This document shows positions 10,324 through 18,862 of a stretch of 64,000 nt of DNA, piece by piece. The stretch spans positions 2,852,001 to 2,916,000 of the forward strand of contig JAUCEF010000018.1 in the NCBI GenBank assembly GCA_033558025.1, given 5' to 3'. Under the pieces are notes generated by a model. The model was not told the DNA's origin. It searched no databases and saw only the letters and a list, made by a program, of their open reading frames with translations. The translations under genes were made by a program, and so were the position numbers. This DNA is from Phytophthora sp. 'mugwort'. Lineage: Eukaryota > Oomycota > Peronosporomycetes > Peronosporales > Peronosporaceae. The number at the start of each line of letters is the position of its first letter. Position 1 is the first letter of the stretch.

Positions 10324-11817
10324 ATGGGTGTGATTTCGGTAAATGGGGACTCAGATTGGAACTCGCAGATGCAGCACGCGGGCGGAAAGCTCGTCGTGGT
10401 GGACTTCTCGGCCGTCTGGTGCGGCCCATGCCAGCACATTAAGCCCGTTTACCATCAGTTGAGCGACCAGTACCATGACGTGGTGTTCCTTGAGGTGGAT
10501 GAGGCGCAGAACCGCGCGCTCATCAGTGCGTTGGGTGTGCGCGGATTCCCCACTTTCCACTTCTACGTTAACCAGAACAAGGTGGATGAGCTCGTGGGCG
10601 CCGACCCCAACCAGCTGCGCGCCAAGATCGAGCAATGGCGCCAGTCGGCGTTTAACCCCTTTGCGTCCCCAGGCGTGACACTAGGCGCCGGCTCCGACAG
10701 CTCAGCCAAGCCTCTTTCAGCAGCGGAGGCTCGTGAAGCCAGACTGAAAAGGTTCAACGACGTGAGCCTGGTGCCCAACGTCCCAGCGGCTCCAGCCCCC
10801 GCTGTGAAGCGGGCAATACCAGACTCGGACGTGGTCTGTGACCCCGTTACTGGTGTCTGCCGTCCTAAGGACGACGACGAGGAGATGAAAGAAGAAGGTG
10901 GTGAAATGGGACTCCCGCTCGTGAACGACGACCTGCTGACACAGCTGAAGGACATGGGGTTTCAGGATCTCCGGTCTCGCAAGGCGCTGCTTGCAACGGA
11001 CAACCAGGGACTGGAGGTGGCGATCAATTGGTTGGGTGATCACCAGGATGACGCTGACATTGATGAGCCCATTAAATTTGTGGATTTGTCGAAGGTTGCG
11101 CCGACTCGTGAGTTGACCCCTGAGGAGAAGGCTGCCAAGGTGGAGGAGCTGAAGGCTGCCATTGCTAAGAAGCGCGCAGAAAGGGAGGAGAAAGAGAAGG
11201 AAGACAAGCGTTTGAACGAGCTGAAGCGTCGCACCGAGGGGCAGGGACTGCTTGAGGCTCGTGAAGAAATTGAGGCCATTCAGCGGAAGATCGGGGCTGA
11301 GAAGATGAAGAAGGACAAGGAAGATGCCAAGCGTGAGCGTGAACGCTTGCGTAAGCAGATTGAGATGGATAAGCGCGAACGCCACGCTCGGGGTGGTCGG
11401 TTGGGTGGTCCTCCTATCGATGTTGGGCCCATTGACGTGAGCTCGAAGAAGGAGGAAGAGAAGAAGAAGAGCCCCGTCCTGACGCCCGAAGAGCAGATTG
11501 TGAAGAACGTCGGGATTCTGAAAAAGTACCGTGTTGGCAACGATGGTCTCACCGCCCTCAAGACACTGAACGTGTATGTGAAGAATCTGATTGAGAAGCC
11601 TGACGAGGAGAAGTTCCGCACGATCAACCTAGAGAACCCGGCGTTCCGTAAAAGGGTTGCTAGCCTCGCAGGAGGTATGGCTCTCCTGAAGAGCCTTGGT
11701 TACGTGAAGGACGAGGCTGACGGGAATCTTAAGCTTACTGTGGAAAACCGCGACATGGAATTGTTGCAGTATGCTCACACTCAACTTCAAGGCGCTATCG
11801 CAGAGATCTCGAACTGA
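10324..11817 (+). CDS. Thioredoxin-domain protein with UBA and PUB-like domains
   Basis: A 497-residue intronless protein. Residues 1-108 form a thioredoxin fold with the redox-active WCGPC motif and the cis-Pro region GFPTFHFY. A linker follows, then a UBA-like helical bundle around residues 195-240 (LLTQLKDMGFQDLRSRKALL). Next is a long Lys/Glu-rich predicted coiled coil at about 255-365. The C-terminal 100 residues (VGILKKYRVG, LKTLNVYVKNLIEKP, FRTINLENPAFRKRV) match the PUB domain that binds p97/Cdc48. The architecture suggests a cytosolic redox protein linked to ubiquitin and Cdc48. I chose the ATG at 10324 because the fold begins there; an in-frame ATG at 10204 would add 40 unconserved-looking residues. 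It converges on FtsZ, 240 bases between stops. Confidence 0.85.
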   Translation: MGVISVNGDSDWNSQMQHAGGKLVVVDFSAVWCGPCQHIKPVYHQLSDQYHDVVFLEVDEAQNRALISALGVRGFPTFHFYVNQNKVDELVGADPNQLRAKIEQWRQSAFNPFASPGVTLGAGSDSSAKPLSAAEAREARLKRFNDVSLVPNVPAAPAPAVKRAIPDSDVVCDPVTGVCRPKDDDEEMKEEGGEMGLPLVNDDLLTQLKDMGFQDLRSRKALLATDNQGLEVAINWLGDHQDDADIDEPIKFVDLSKVAPTRELTPEEKAAKVEELKAAIAKKRAEREEKEKEDKRLNELKRRTEGQGLLEAREEIEAIQRKIGAEKMKKDKEDAKRERERLRKQIEMDKRERHARGGRLGGPPIDVGPIDVSSKKEEEKKKSPVLTPEEQIVKNVGILKKYRVGNDGLTALKTLNVYVKNLIEKPDEEKFRTINLENPAFRKRVASLAGGMALLKSLGYVKDEADGNLKLTVENRDMELLQYAHTQLQGAIAEISN

Positions 11818-12057
11818 AGGAATTAAATAATACATCACGGTTTTAAGCGAGTGCGAGTGAACTCACATCTCATTCTTACCTTTGAAATTTGTCATGTTCT
11901 GTTCGTACATACTAGGATTACTGGAAAGATTATTGAAATACACTACGGTAAACGCATTTTCCACAGTCAAAGTCCCAGGCTGCTTTCTTGAAGAAGCGCG
12001 TACAAGCTGCGAGCTCAGTTTTAGCTTAATCAATATCCTTTAACATGCTCCACCTCC

Positions 12058-13485
12058 TTAGAGCGAGAAAAAGCGGCCGAACAAGCCCTTGCGTTGCTCG
12101 GCTGGCTTCTCCTCCTCATCCGGCTTTGGCTTGACAACGAATTCTCCAGCGTCTGCGCGCTTGTGGGTTCCCTGCAGAGGAACATGACCAACTCCAATAG
12201 GGGGAGAGATGACGTCGGTTTGAATGCCACTAACGATAATGGACACGTACACAGAACCCTCTAGCGACTGGTCATAACACGTGCCGAAGATGATGTTGGC
12301 TTCGTCGTGCACCCGACTGCGAATGATCTCCATGATTTCATCCACTTCGAATAGCGTCATGTCCTCGCCACCGCGGATGGTCACTAGCAGTCCGTGTGCA
12401 GACTCAGTGGGCAGGTCGCCCAGCAAAGGGTTCACGAGAGCTTGTTCCGCTGCTTTACGTGCGCGGCCCTCCTCGCTAGAGATACCCGACCCCATAATAG
12501 CGCGACCAGCATTCGACAGGATCGTCTTGATGTCGGCGAAATCCAGATTAATAAGTCCCGGTCGAACAATCAAATCCGTGACGCCCTTGACGCCTTCTAA
12601 CAGCACATCATCTGCATACCGGAAGGCCTCCAGCATTGTGGTACTCTTGTCCGCCAGAGCCAGCAAGTTCTGGTTGGGCACGACAATCAGCGTGTCGACG
12701 TACTTGGCCAGCTCCTTCACCCCGGCATTGGCCAGTCGGGTTCGGTTCGGCCCTTCCGACCGGAACGGAGTGCTCACCACTCCAACCGTTAAAATTCCTA
12801 GCTCCCTGGCTACACTGGCCACAACGGGCGCTGCTCCGGTGCAAGTTCCGCCACCCATTCCACCAGTGATAAACAGCATGTTGCTATCCTGCAGCATTTG
12901 CTGAATCTCTCCTCTCTGCTGTTCAGCCGAGCGTTTACCCAGCTCAGGTTTAGATCCAGCCCCCAGTCCCTTGGTGATATCTTTGCCCAGCGTAATCTTG
13001 TGCGGGGCCAGCGAGCGTCCCAGAGCTTGACAGTCCGTGTTGGCCACAATAAACTCGACTCCTTCCAACTGCGACGCAATCATGTTGTTGACAGCGTTGC
13101 TGCCTGCACCACCGAGGCCCATGACCGTGATCCACGGCTTACCGTCCTTAAATGTAACCATCAGCGGGCGCTTCTTGCCTTCCTCCTTGTCCACAGCTTC
13201 AGCCTGAGCCGAACGCGTCGGGGAGGAGGCATTGGCAGCTGCGGACGCTCGCGCCGCCGGCGTAGGCCGTTTTCGCCGCTCAGTGGCACGTTTAGAGGCT
13301 CGACGCGGGCTTGGGGACGAGGATTCGCTGGTCGATGCATTATTTCCATTGAGTTTGGCGGCGTCGAAAGTTGCGCTCGGCTCGTGCAGCCATCGTGTGG
13401 ACTGCAACAGCGGCGACTGTCGCGGGGCGAAAAGAGAGGTCGCTCGGCGAGACTGGAGCAGGAGCGAAGCGCAACGCGAAGCCAT
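12058..13485 (-). CDS. ftsZ: Mitochondrial-type FtsZ, bacterial division GTPase
   Basis: A 475-residue tubulin-like GTPase. The N-terminal 60 residues, starting MASRCASLLLQSRRATSLF, are rich in Arg and Ser with almost no acid, as in a mitochondrial presequence. The FtsZ core follows: LGGAGSNAVNNMI, the tubulin signature GGGTCTGAAPV, the guanine-contact region with NADFADIKT-like NLDFADIKT (the NxDFADV loop), and GLLVTIRGGEDMTLFEV in the second domain. The C-terminal 40 residues are charged and end GLFGRFFSL. Non-photosynthetic stramenopiles keep alpha-proteobacterial FtsZ for mitochondrial division, so this is the expected role: a ring on the matrix side of the inner membrane. I prefer the ATG at 13485 over an upstream in-frame start separated by a G-rich run near 13510. 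Upstream lies the effector candidate, divergent. Confidence 0.93.
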   Translation of the reverse strand: MASRCASLLLQSRRATSLFAPRQSPLLQSTRWLHEPSATFDAAKLNGNNASTSESSSPSPRRASKRATERRKRPTPAARASAAANASSPTRSAQAEAVDKEEGKKRPLMVTFKDGKPWITVMGLGGAGSNAVNNMIASQLEGVEFIVANTDCQALGRSLAPHKITLGKDITKGLGAGSKPELGKRSAEQQRGEIQQMLQDSNMLFITGGMGGGTCTGAAPVVASVARELGILTVGVVSTPFRSEGPNRTRLANAGVKELAKYVDTLIVVPNQNLLALADKSTTMLEAFRYADDVLLEGVKGVTDLIVRPGLINLDFADIKTILSNAGRAIMGSGISSEEGRARKAAEQALVNPLLGDLPTESAHGLLVTIRGGEDMTLFEVDEIMEIIRSRVHDEANIIFGTCYDQSLEGSVYVSIIVSGIQTDVISPPIGVGHVPLQGTHKRADAGEFVVKPKPDEEEKPAEQRKGLFGRFFSL

Positions 13486-14182
13486 TTGACGGGAAGATAT
13501 GGAGGGCAAGGGGAGGGGGGGGGGTAACCACCGCCACGTGAAGCTCCTCGACACCTCGTTGGGGTTTCTTCAGGAAACCTAATGTCCGGAGCCACAAAAG
13601 GCGAAGCAAGTATTGACCAATGGAAAGATAGGAGATGGTGCTATCATTTGAGCTTGGTCATCAGGATCCGTTTCCCGAGATCATGTAGACTCTCACGGAC
13701 CGAACAACCACGGTATCCATTAACGTTATTAATATCGATATCAGAAAGCCGAACTAGACAGGTTTTCCTGTCATGAAGATGAACTTAAGCTGGACCTACC
13801 CAGATCAACAGATGCGGAGTCTGTGACCGCCGTGCCAGCTCCCTCCAGGACTCCAACCTCCGAAGCGGTGAGCCGGTCTCATTTGTGCTTGCGCATGTAG
13901 TTTGGTTCTGTTTCTGCTTGTGTGTGTATTTCGCTTGTGGTTCTATCAGAACAGAATCACAAGCACAATACAGGTACATCCAAGCAAAATGAGCCGGGCT
14001 CACAGTTCAGAACTTTGTGTGCAGACCAGATCGTTACTCGCACTCAAGGCTAGCATAGGATGTGTTTTTCGGCGCCGTTCTCAGACTGTAGTCTACATTT
14101 TACAGCTTTCTCACGAGACTCGCCCCGCAGCACACAAGTTACTCAAGTTTATATCCCTTGCGATCGCAGCCCAACTTCACTC
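13486..14182. promoter_or_regulatory. Shared upstream region of FtsZ and the effector candidate
   Basis: About 700 bases between two divergent starts with no gene I can support. A run of ten G lies near 13510. A GCTCA-CA stretch near 13993 loosely resembles the oomycete initiator plus flanking element, but it is a partial match and 180 bases from the ATG, so I do not call it as a promoter. Confidence 0.35.
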
Positions 14183-14545
14183 ATGCGCATGTGCTACATC
14201 ATCCTAGTCGCCACTACTGCATTCCTTGCGCAGAGCGCCAAAATCTCGGCCAACCTCGCCCAGGACGCAATGCTGGTTAACGACGACGGCAAAGACTCCG
14301 TCCAAAAGCGTCACCTGAGAGGCCAAAGCACTCTCGATCTGCCACAGGAAATTGAGGATTTAGCCGAACATCACCACATAATTGGAGAAATTTTCAGAGA
14401 ATGGTGCATGAAAGACCGTGAGAAAGATGGAATGAAAGACATGAGAGAAGAGCGAGACCCAGCAATGGAGGCGGTTTACCACAAGTATATGGCGGCAAAG
14501 GGCTTGCGTGGTAGGAAATTGACTGGTATTGAGTGCAATATATAG
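14183..14545 (+). CDS. Candidate RXLR-type secreted effector
   Basis: A 120-residue protein. Residues 1-20 (MRMCYIILVATTAFLAQSAK) form a good signal peptide with a likely cut just after. RHLR follows about 25 residues beyond, at positions 45-48, within the usual 30-60 window for the RXLR host-translocation motif of Phytophthora. There is no clear dEER; an acidic stretch (EIEDLAE) follows instead. The rest is small, charged and mostly helical by eye (KDREKDGMKDMREER). This combination fits a small secreted host-targeted effector of unknown target. The ATG at 14183 is chosen because an upstream in-frame start at 14060 would bury the signal peptide. It stands between FtsZ and a transposon block, a typical effector position. 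Expression and function are not shown. Confidence 0.65.
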   Translation: MRMCYIILVATTAFLAQSAKISANLAQDAMLVNDDGKDSVQKRHLRGQSTLDLPQEIEDLAEHHHIIGEIFREWCMKDREKDGMKDMREERDPAMEAVYHKYMAAKGLRGRKLTGIECNI

Positions 14546-15177
14546 TAAGGGGTACTTAGCGAAGCTTCGCCTCTGGCAAAACAAGGAGGTTGTATGGAAA
14601 ATTGACCACATCGGAGCTTTTTAAACAGCTTTTTATCATGCGCGCTTCAGACAGTGCTCAACGATATCTAAATAAAAGTTTGTTGCGCGTTCGCCGATAA
14701 ATTGCTAATGTCTAGTAAGCGCGTAAGGTTGCGAGTGCAAGCATTGTCAACATTTTAACGCCATTACCGGTAACAGCCCTTTCATTTTGCTTTCAATACA
14801 GATGCCTAACCTTACCTGCCTGCCAGCGACATCAGCAGCACGACCAGAACAGGCAAATATTCATGCATAAGTAAGCTTACTACCATTCCAAAATGCGCTT
14901 CACCCTCCGGATTTCACTCAACACGTGAGTGGAGCACAAGTTCGATGCTGTCTGTATACATGTACAGATATTTCCCTCATTTCCGACACTGCGGTCAAAT
15001 AATAACCTGTGTGCCAATGATAATATTATCCTGGAGGTCACTTACCATTTGAGATCCGACCGAGGGTGGGAAAATGGAGCAGACACCGCGCGCAGGTTAC
15101 GTCAAGCTTTGCATGCATCTAGTTCACTTTGCACCTTGCACTCTCAAGCAAGACTCACTCACCCGCTCAACACTAAC
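14546..15177. other. Intergenic, 3' of the effector candidate
   Basis: About 630 bases with no recognisable gene before a pogo transposase fragment. AT-rich with several short stop-bounded frames. Confidence 0.4.
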
Positions 15178-15699
15178 ATGGCACACTGGATGTCCATTGC
15201 GCAGAAGAGCCAAGTTATCGCTAAGTCGGCCGAGTGTCCCTCCATGACCCAAGCCGAACTCGCAGCGTGGGCAGCCTCTACCCTCCAGCTTCCTTCCACA
15301 CCTGCACGTAACACGATAAGTGACATTCTTTTTTTTTTTTTTACGCACCTCTGTGCGCATCAAGAGCGACGCGTACGGGGACGGCTCGCGGCGGAAGCCG
15401 CTGAACGTTATCTCGTTGAGGTTGGAGCATCGGCTGGCCAAGAATACGAAGAGCAGAACCTCTATTTGTCTCGCACGCTGATCAAGAGAATGGCTCGGGA
15501 TCTCCAGGTCCAGTTGTGTGACGCCTGGGACCTATGTCTCTCGGACGACTGGGTCTCGCGCTTCATACAAGAACTAGCGGACCTATACTCTTCATCTGGC
15601 ATCTATAATGTGGATGAGACAAGACTTTGCTACGCTATGGCGCCGATTCGCTCAATGTACTCGAAGAAGATAAAGGACATCAAGAAAAACAAAAAATAA
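15178..15699 (+). pseudogene. pogo/Tigger transposase N-terminal fragment
   Basis: The open frame starts at an ATG (MAHWMSIAQKSQVI), has a helix-turn-helix-like stretch (MTQAELAAWAASTLQLP), a CENP-B-like middle, and ends just beyond the first catalytic Asp (SGIYNVDETRLCYAMAP). The rest of the DDE domain is missing. A run of 13 T at about 15329-15341 encodes an odd Phe stretch inside the DNA-binding part and may mark an indel. It is a truncated relic. Confidence 0.65.
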
Positions 15700-15983
15700 T
15701 TACTCTAGCTCTTTTCCAGCAGCTACGGCGACGACACGAGATCATACTGCGTGCGTCCCAACTTCACTTGTAGAACCATATGACCTACGATAATCAATTT
15801 CCTCTGAAGTAACAACAGAGGTACCGAAGTCGGAAGTGGGGAAATTTCTGTACTTGATTATACCTCCTCGAATAGATGCATTTTAATTAATAATAGGTAC
15901 TATTTTTAAGTAGTACCAGTATTAAAAAGAGTTTTACGTATTTTATTTTTCTTTACGTATATAAATTTACAACTACTTTTAAG
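15700..15983. other. AT-rich spacer before the Tc1 element
   Basis: About 280 bases, strongly AT-rich near 15880-15970. No coding signal. Confidence 0.4.
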
Positions 15984-16193
15984 TACAATCCGCGACAGTG
16001 GTATATGAACACCATCGGTCTCTCCAATTTTGTTTTTATCAAATTGTGTTTTCATTCGCTGGAATTACCCTGGATTATAACGAATTGCAAGATCTGTCGA
16101 TTGCACCAACTTTTGATGCTGAATTCACCTGGTTTTGAAAAACGATGAGAAATACTACTTCACGAGGTGCGACACAAGATATGAACATAACTT
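15984..16193 (+). repeat. Left terminal inverted repeat of the Tc1 element
   Basis: Inverted partner of 17354-17561. One base is missing inside the GAATTC-ACCTGG stretch compared with the right copy. Confidence 0.9.
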
Positions 16194-16275
16194 TCACATG
16201 ACCGAAACATTTGTTTTAAAGCATTATGGATGCGATTCGCGCGTTGCTAATACGAAATATATGCTCCCCGGAGTA

Positions 16276-17235
16276 CTATACCCGGATACAGCGTTTGCGC
16301 ATTGATAGGGTCAGATCTGTGAGCGTCTTGGAAGGAATTGCAGCCCATGCCGCCAAAACTGCTTTCTTCAGCTCGTCTTTCGTGTTGTACCGCTTCCCGC
16401 CTTCGTAAACTTGCTGGGTCATGATGCCCCATAGATTCTCAATAGAATTGAGGTCTGGGGACAAAGCTGGCCAGTCCATAACGTCGATCCCTTGGGCCTG
16501 AAGCCAGTTCATCGTGTAGCGGGATTTGTGGATGTCCGCATTGTCTTGTTGAAAAAAATGGTTTTCCGCATCGATGAACGGTTGCAAATGCGTGCGTAGG
16601 GTGCTCACATACTTGACGGAGTCTTGGTTCCCATCCACGAACTTCAATTCAGACTTGGCGTCCGCACGAAATGCTCCCCAAATCATGTCACTACCGCCAC
16701 CAGTATGACGTCGGACGTTGAGCTCCCTAGGGCGACGCGTGTCGACCCATTCGTAGCGCATGCCATCCAGGCCATCCAGGTTCCACTTCTTCTCATCGCT
16801 GAACGCAACTTGGCACCACGCTTCGTCATCCTTGAGGCCCATACGCTCGGCCCACTTGACCCTTGCTTCTCGGTGGCGCTTCGTCAACGCTGGAGCAGCA
16901 CCACGCTTCTTGTACTGGAGCCAGCTCACCGACTTGATCACGCGCTGAATCGTACGCACGCTGTGCACCAACTTGAGCTTCTCTTTCACTTTTTTTGCGG
17001 ACAAACGGAGCACGGACACACAGCGGATGACATGCCGCTTCTCACGCGCAGTCACTTTGGACACGCTTTCAAGCCGTTTCTTGGGCTGAAAATTGGCAGG
17101 CGCCTTCAACACATTCTGCACGGCACCGACAGAGCGTGTGAGCACCTGTGCGATGCCCTGGACCGAAAAACCTCGCACTGAGAGCGTCCGAATTGACTCG
17201 CGTTCTTTGTCAGACAGATGCGAAGCTCGTGCCAT
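16276..17235 (-). CDS. Tc1/mariner-family transposase (DD34E)
   Basis: A 319-residue cut-and-paste transposase. The start MARASHLSDKERESIRTLSV leads a paired helix-turn-helix DNA-binding region (GFSVQGIAQVLTRSVGAVQ; then VRTIQRVIKSVSWLQY). The catalytic triad is visible: Asp in VAFSDEKKW, Asp in FFQQDNADIHKS, and Glu in PDLNSIENLWG, with exactly 34 residues between the last two. The chain ends at a TAG at 16276-16278, soon after MRKRCIRV, a little earlier than many relatives, so a small C-terminal truncation is possible. The frame is open for a further 104 codons upstream into the right repeat; I take the ATG at 17233-17235 because family homology starts there. Confidence 0.88.
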   Translation of the reverse strand: MARASHLSDKERESIRTLSVRGFSVQGIAQVLTRSVGAVQNVLKAPANFQPKKRLESVSKVTAREKRHVIRCVSVLRLSAKKVKEKLKLVHSVRTIQRVIKSVSWLQYKKRGAAPALTKRHREARVKWAERMGLKDDEAWCQVAFSDEKKWNLDGLDGMRYEWVDTRRPRELNVRRHTGGGSDMIWGAFRADAKSELKFVDGNQDSVKYVSTLRTHLQPFIDAENHFFQQDNADIHKSRYTMNWLQAQGIDVMDWPALSPDLNSIENLWGIMTQQVYEGGKRYNTKDELKKAVLAAWAAIPSKTLTDLTLSMRKRCIRV

Positions 17236-17353
17236 CGTTGGCGAATTGAAAGGTGGCGCCACGATTGGCGGGATAGCAGTCTGTATAGTAAACACATTAA
17301 CAACGCGTGGCGAGGTTTGTGGATCAAACTTACGCAAACTTTCCGCAAACCCG

Positions 17354-17561
17354 AAGTTATGTTCATATATTGTGTCGCACCTCGTGAAGTAATATTTCTC
17401 ATTGTTTTTCAAAACCAGGTGGAATTCAGCATCAAAAGTTGGTGCAATCGACAGATCTTGCAATTCGTTATAATCCAGGGTAATTTCAGCGAATGAAAAC
17501 ACAATTTGATAAAAAATTTGGAGAGACCGGTGGTGTTCATATACCACTGTCGCGGACTGTA
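17354..17561 (-). repeat. Right terminal inverted repeat of the Tc1 element
   Basis: Inverted partner of 15984-16193. The open frame continuous with the transposase crosses almost the whole of it. Confidence 0.9.
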
Positions 17562-17874
17562 GGTTTAGGCATTATTTAATTTTATGTATATATAATCTGA
17601 AAAACTAACGTTGCAACGTAGGAAGGTTTTCGGATGTCATCGAACAGAACGTTTTCAGATGTCATCGGACAACATTCGCGCTACACACACAGCTATCGGC
17701 GGATGTCATGGAACAACATTATCGCTACATACACAGCTGTCAAGCAAACCACCTGTTTTCTAGCTTTGGTCTCCGTTGGAGGTGATTTTTCAAGCGCCAT
17801 TGCTATTTTACTGCCATTGGTGACCTGTCATCAATGCGTCTCACCATAGCAGCTGACTGGTCGACGGATTCTTA

Positions 17875-18249
17875 ATGAATAAGCTGTCGAAAACGGAAGA
17901 CGCATTTGTGAGCATCATCGAGGCTATACCACGAGTAGTCGAGTTATCGTCGGACCCTGGTGGGTCAAGACCTGGACGTGCATCGAATAAGAAGCGAGAT
18001 CGTGCTGGACGCCACTTAAGACTCCTGCAACAACATATCAGACCCGACTCAATTCACGACGCCCGTGATTTCAGATCTTGGTTTCTGAAGACTCAGCGTT
18101 TGTTAATAAAATATTTGCAAGGCGTCCCAAACAATGATCCTTACTTTGTCCAGAGGCGAGATGCCACCGGAAAACTTGGTATGTCAAATAAGAAGTATAT
18201 TTTTTCAGACACGTTCAAAACCAGTTGTGCTAAGTTTCGATACGTGTAG
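17875..18249 (+). pseudogene. PIF/Harbinger transposase N-terminal fragment
   Basis: 124 residues matching the region upstream of the Harbinger DDE_Tnp_4 domain: a Gly/Arg/Lys-rich stretch (PGGSRPGRASNKKRD), an FRSWFLKTQRLLIKYL segment, and the hallmark NDPYFVQRRDATGKLG. The catalytic part is absent to the right. Preceding DNA at 17630-17720 holds two or three imperfect copies of a gatgtcatcgaacaacatt-type repeat. Confidence 0.65.
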
Positions 18250-18862
18250 AATAGTGAGAGCGGGAGGGAAGAAGCTAGATCAGGCTGGGGCAAAATGCGG
18301 AACTTGAAGCGCAGAAAGCGCTAAGTGCAAGACTTCTCGAATGCAAATTGCACGTCGTTCGGACGAAAATAGAGGAAGGCTTTCGTTAATTGAGGTGTGA
18401 TATGAAAAAATAGATTTGTATTTATATGTTAGCGGCGCTTGAGTAAGAAGCAACCCATTTAGTGGGTTTTCACTCCTGGCAACGACTATTGTGATATGCT
18501 AATAAATCACCGGTTGGATTAAGTTTTGTCTGCGCTACCTGCTCTGTTCCTACTTTTCCCATTCCAGTCGCTTGTGTCTTCAAAACGTCAAAAGCAAGCC
18601 CTTCTACTTGGGGTGAATTGACCTTCTAATGCATGACGTCGACGCCCAAGGCACCACTCTGCACCGTGTCTGCAAATATTTTATTAGAGCTCTCCTCAGC
18701 CAATCTTCTGCGACACGTTAGCTACAAAAGCTCATCTAGCCGCGTGGCCAATCGAAATACCGTGTTGAAGTTGTGCCACCTGTAAACACAATTTGCCGAC
18801 CAACATTGCACAAACATGTGAGTTAGTCTACCTGCACCACAAAGCCCAGCAGGCAAGCAAAC
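18250..18862. other. Intergenic, transposon debris to ankyrin gene 3' side
   Basis: About 600 bases without a recognisable gene. It includes possible extra 3' exon sequence of the ankyrin gene on the minus strand (18727-18785). Confidence 0.35.

Larger units (their letters stand above)
15984..17561 (-). mobile_element. Tc1/mariner transposon with long terminal inverted repeats
   Basis: A 1578-base element bounded by TA at 15984-15985 and 17560-17561, the target dinucleotide of this superfamily. Its termini are inverted copies (left 15984-16193, right 17354-17561), about 208-210 bases long and about 95% identical by eye, differing by a handful of substitutions and small indels. The outer end reads TACARTCCGCGACAGTGG. 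It carries one transposase gene on the minus strand. The high similarity of the repeats and the open transposase point to a fairly recent insertion. Confidence 0.92.
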
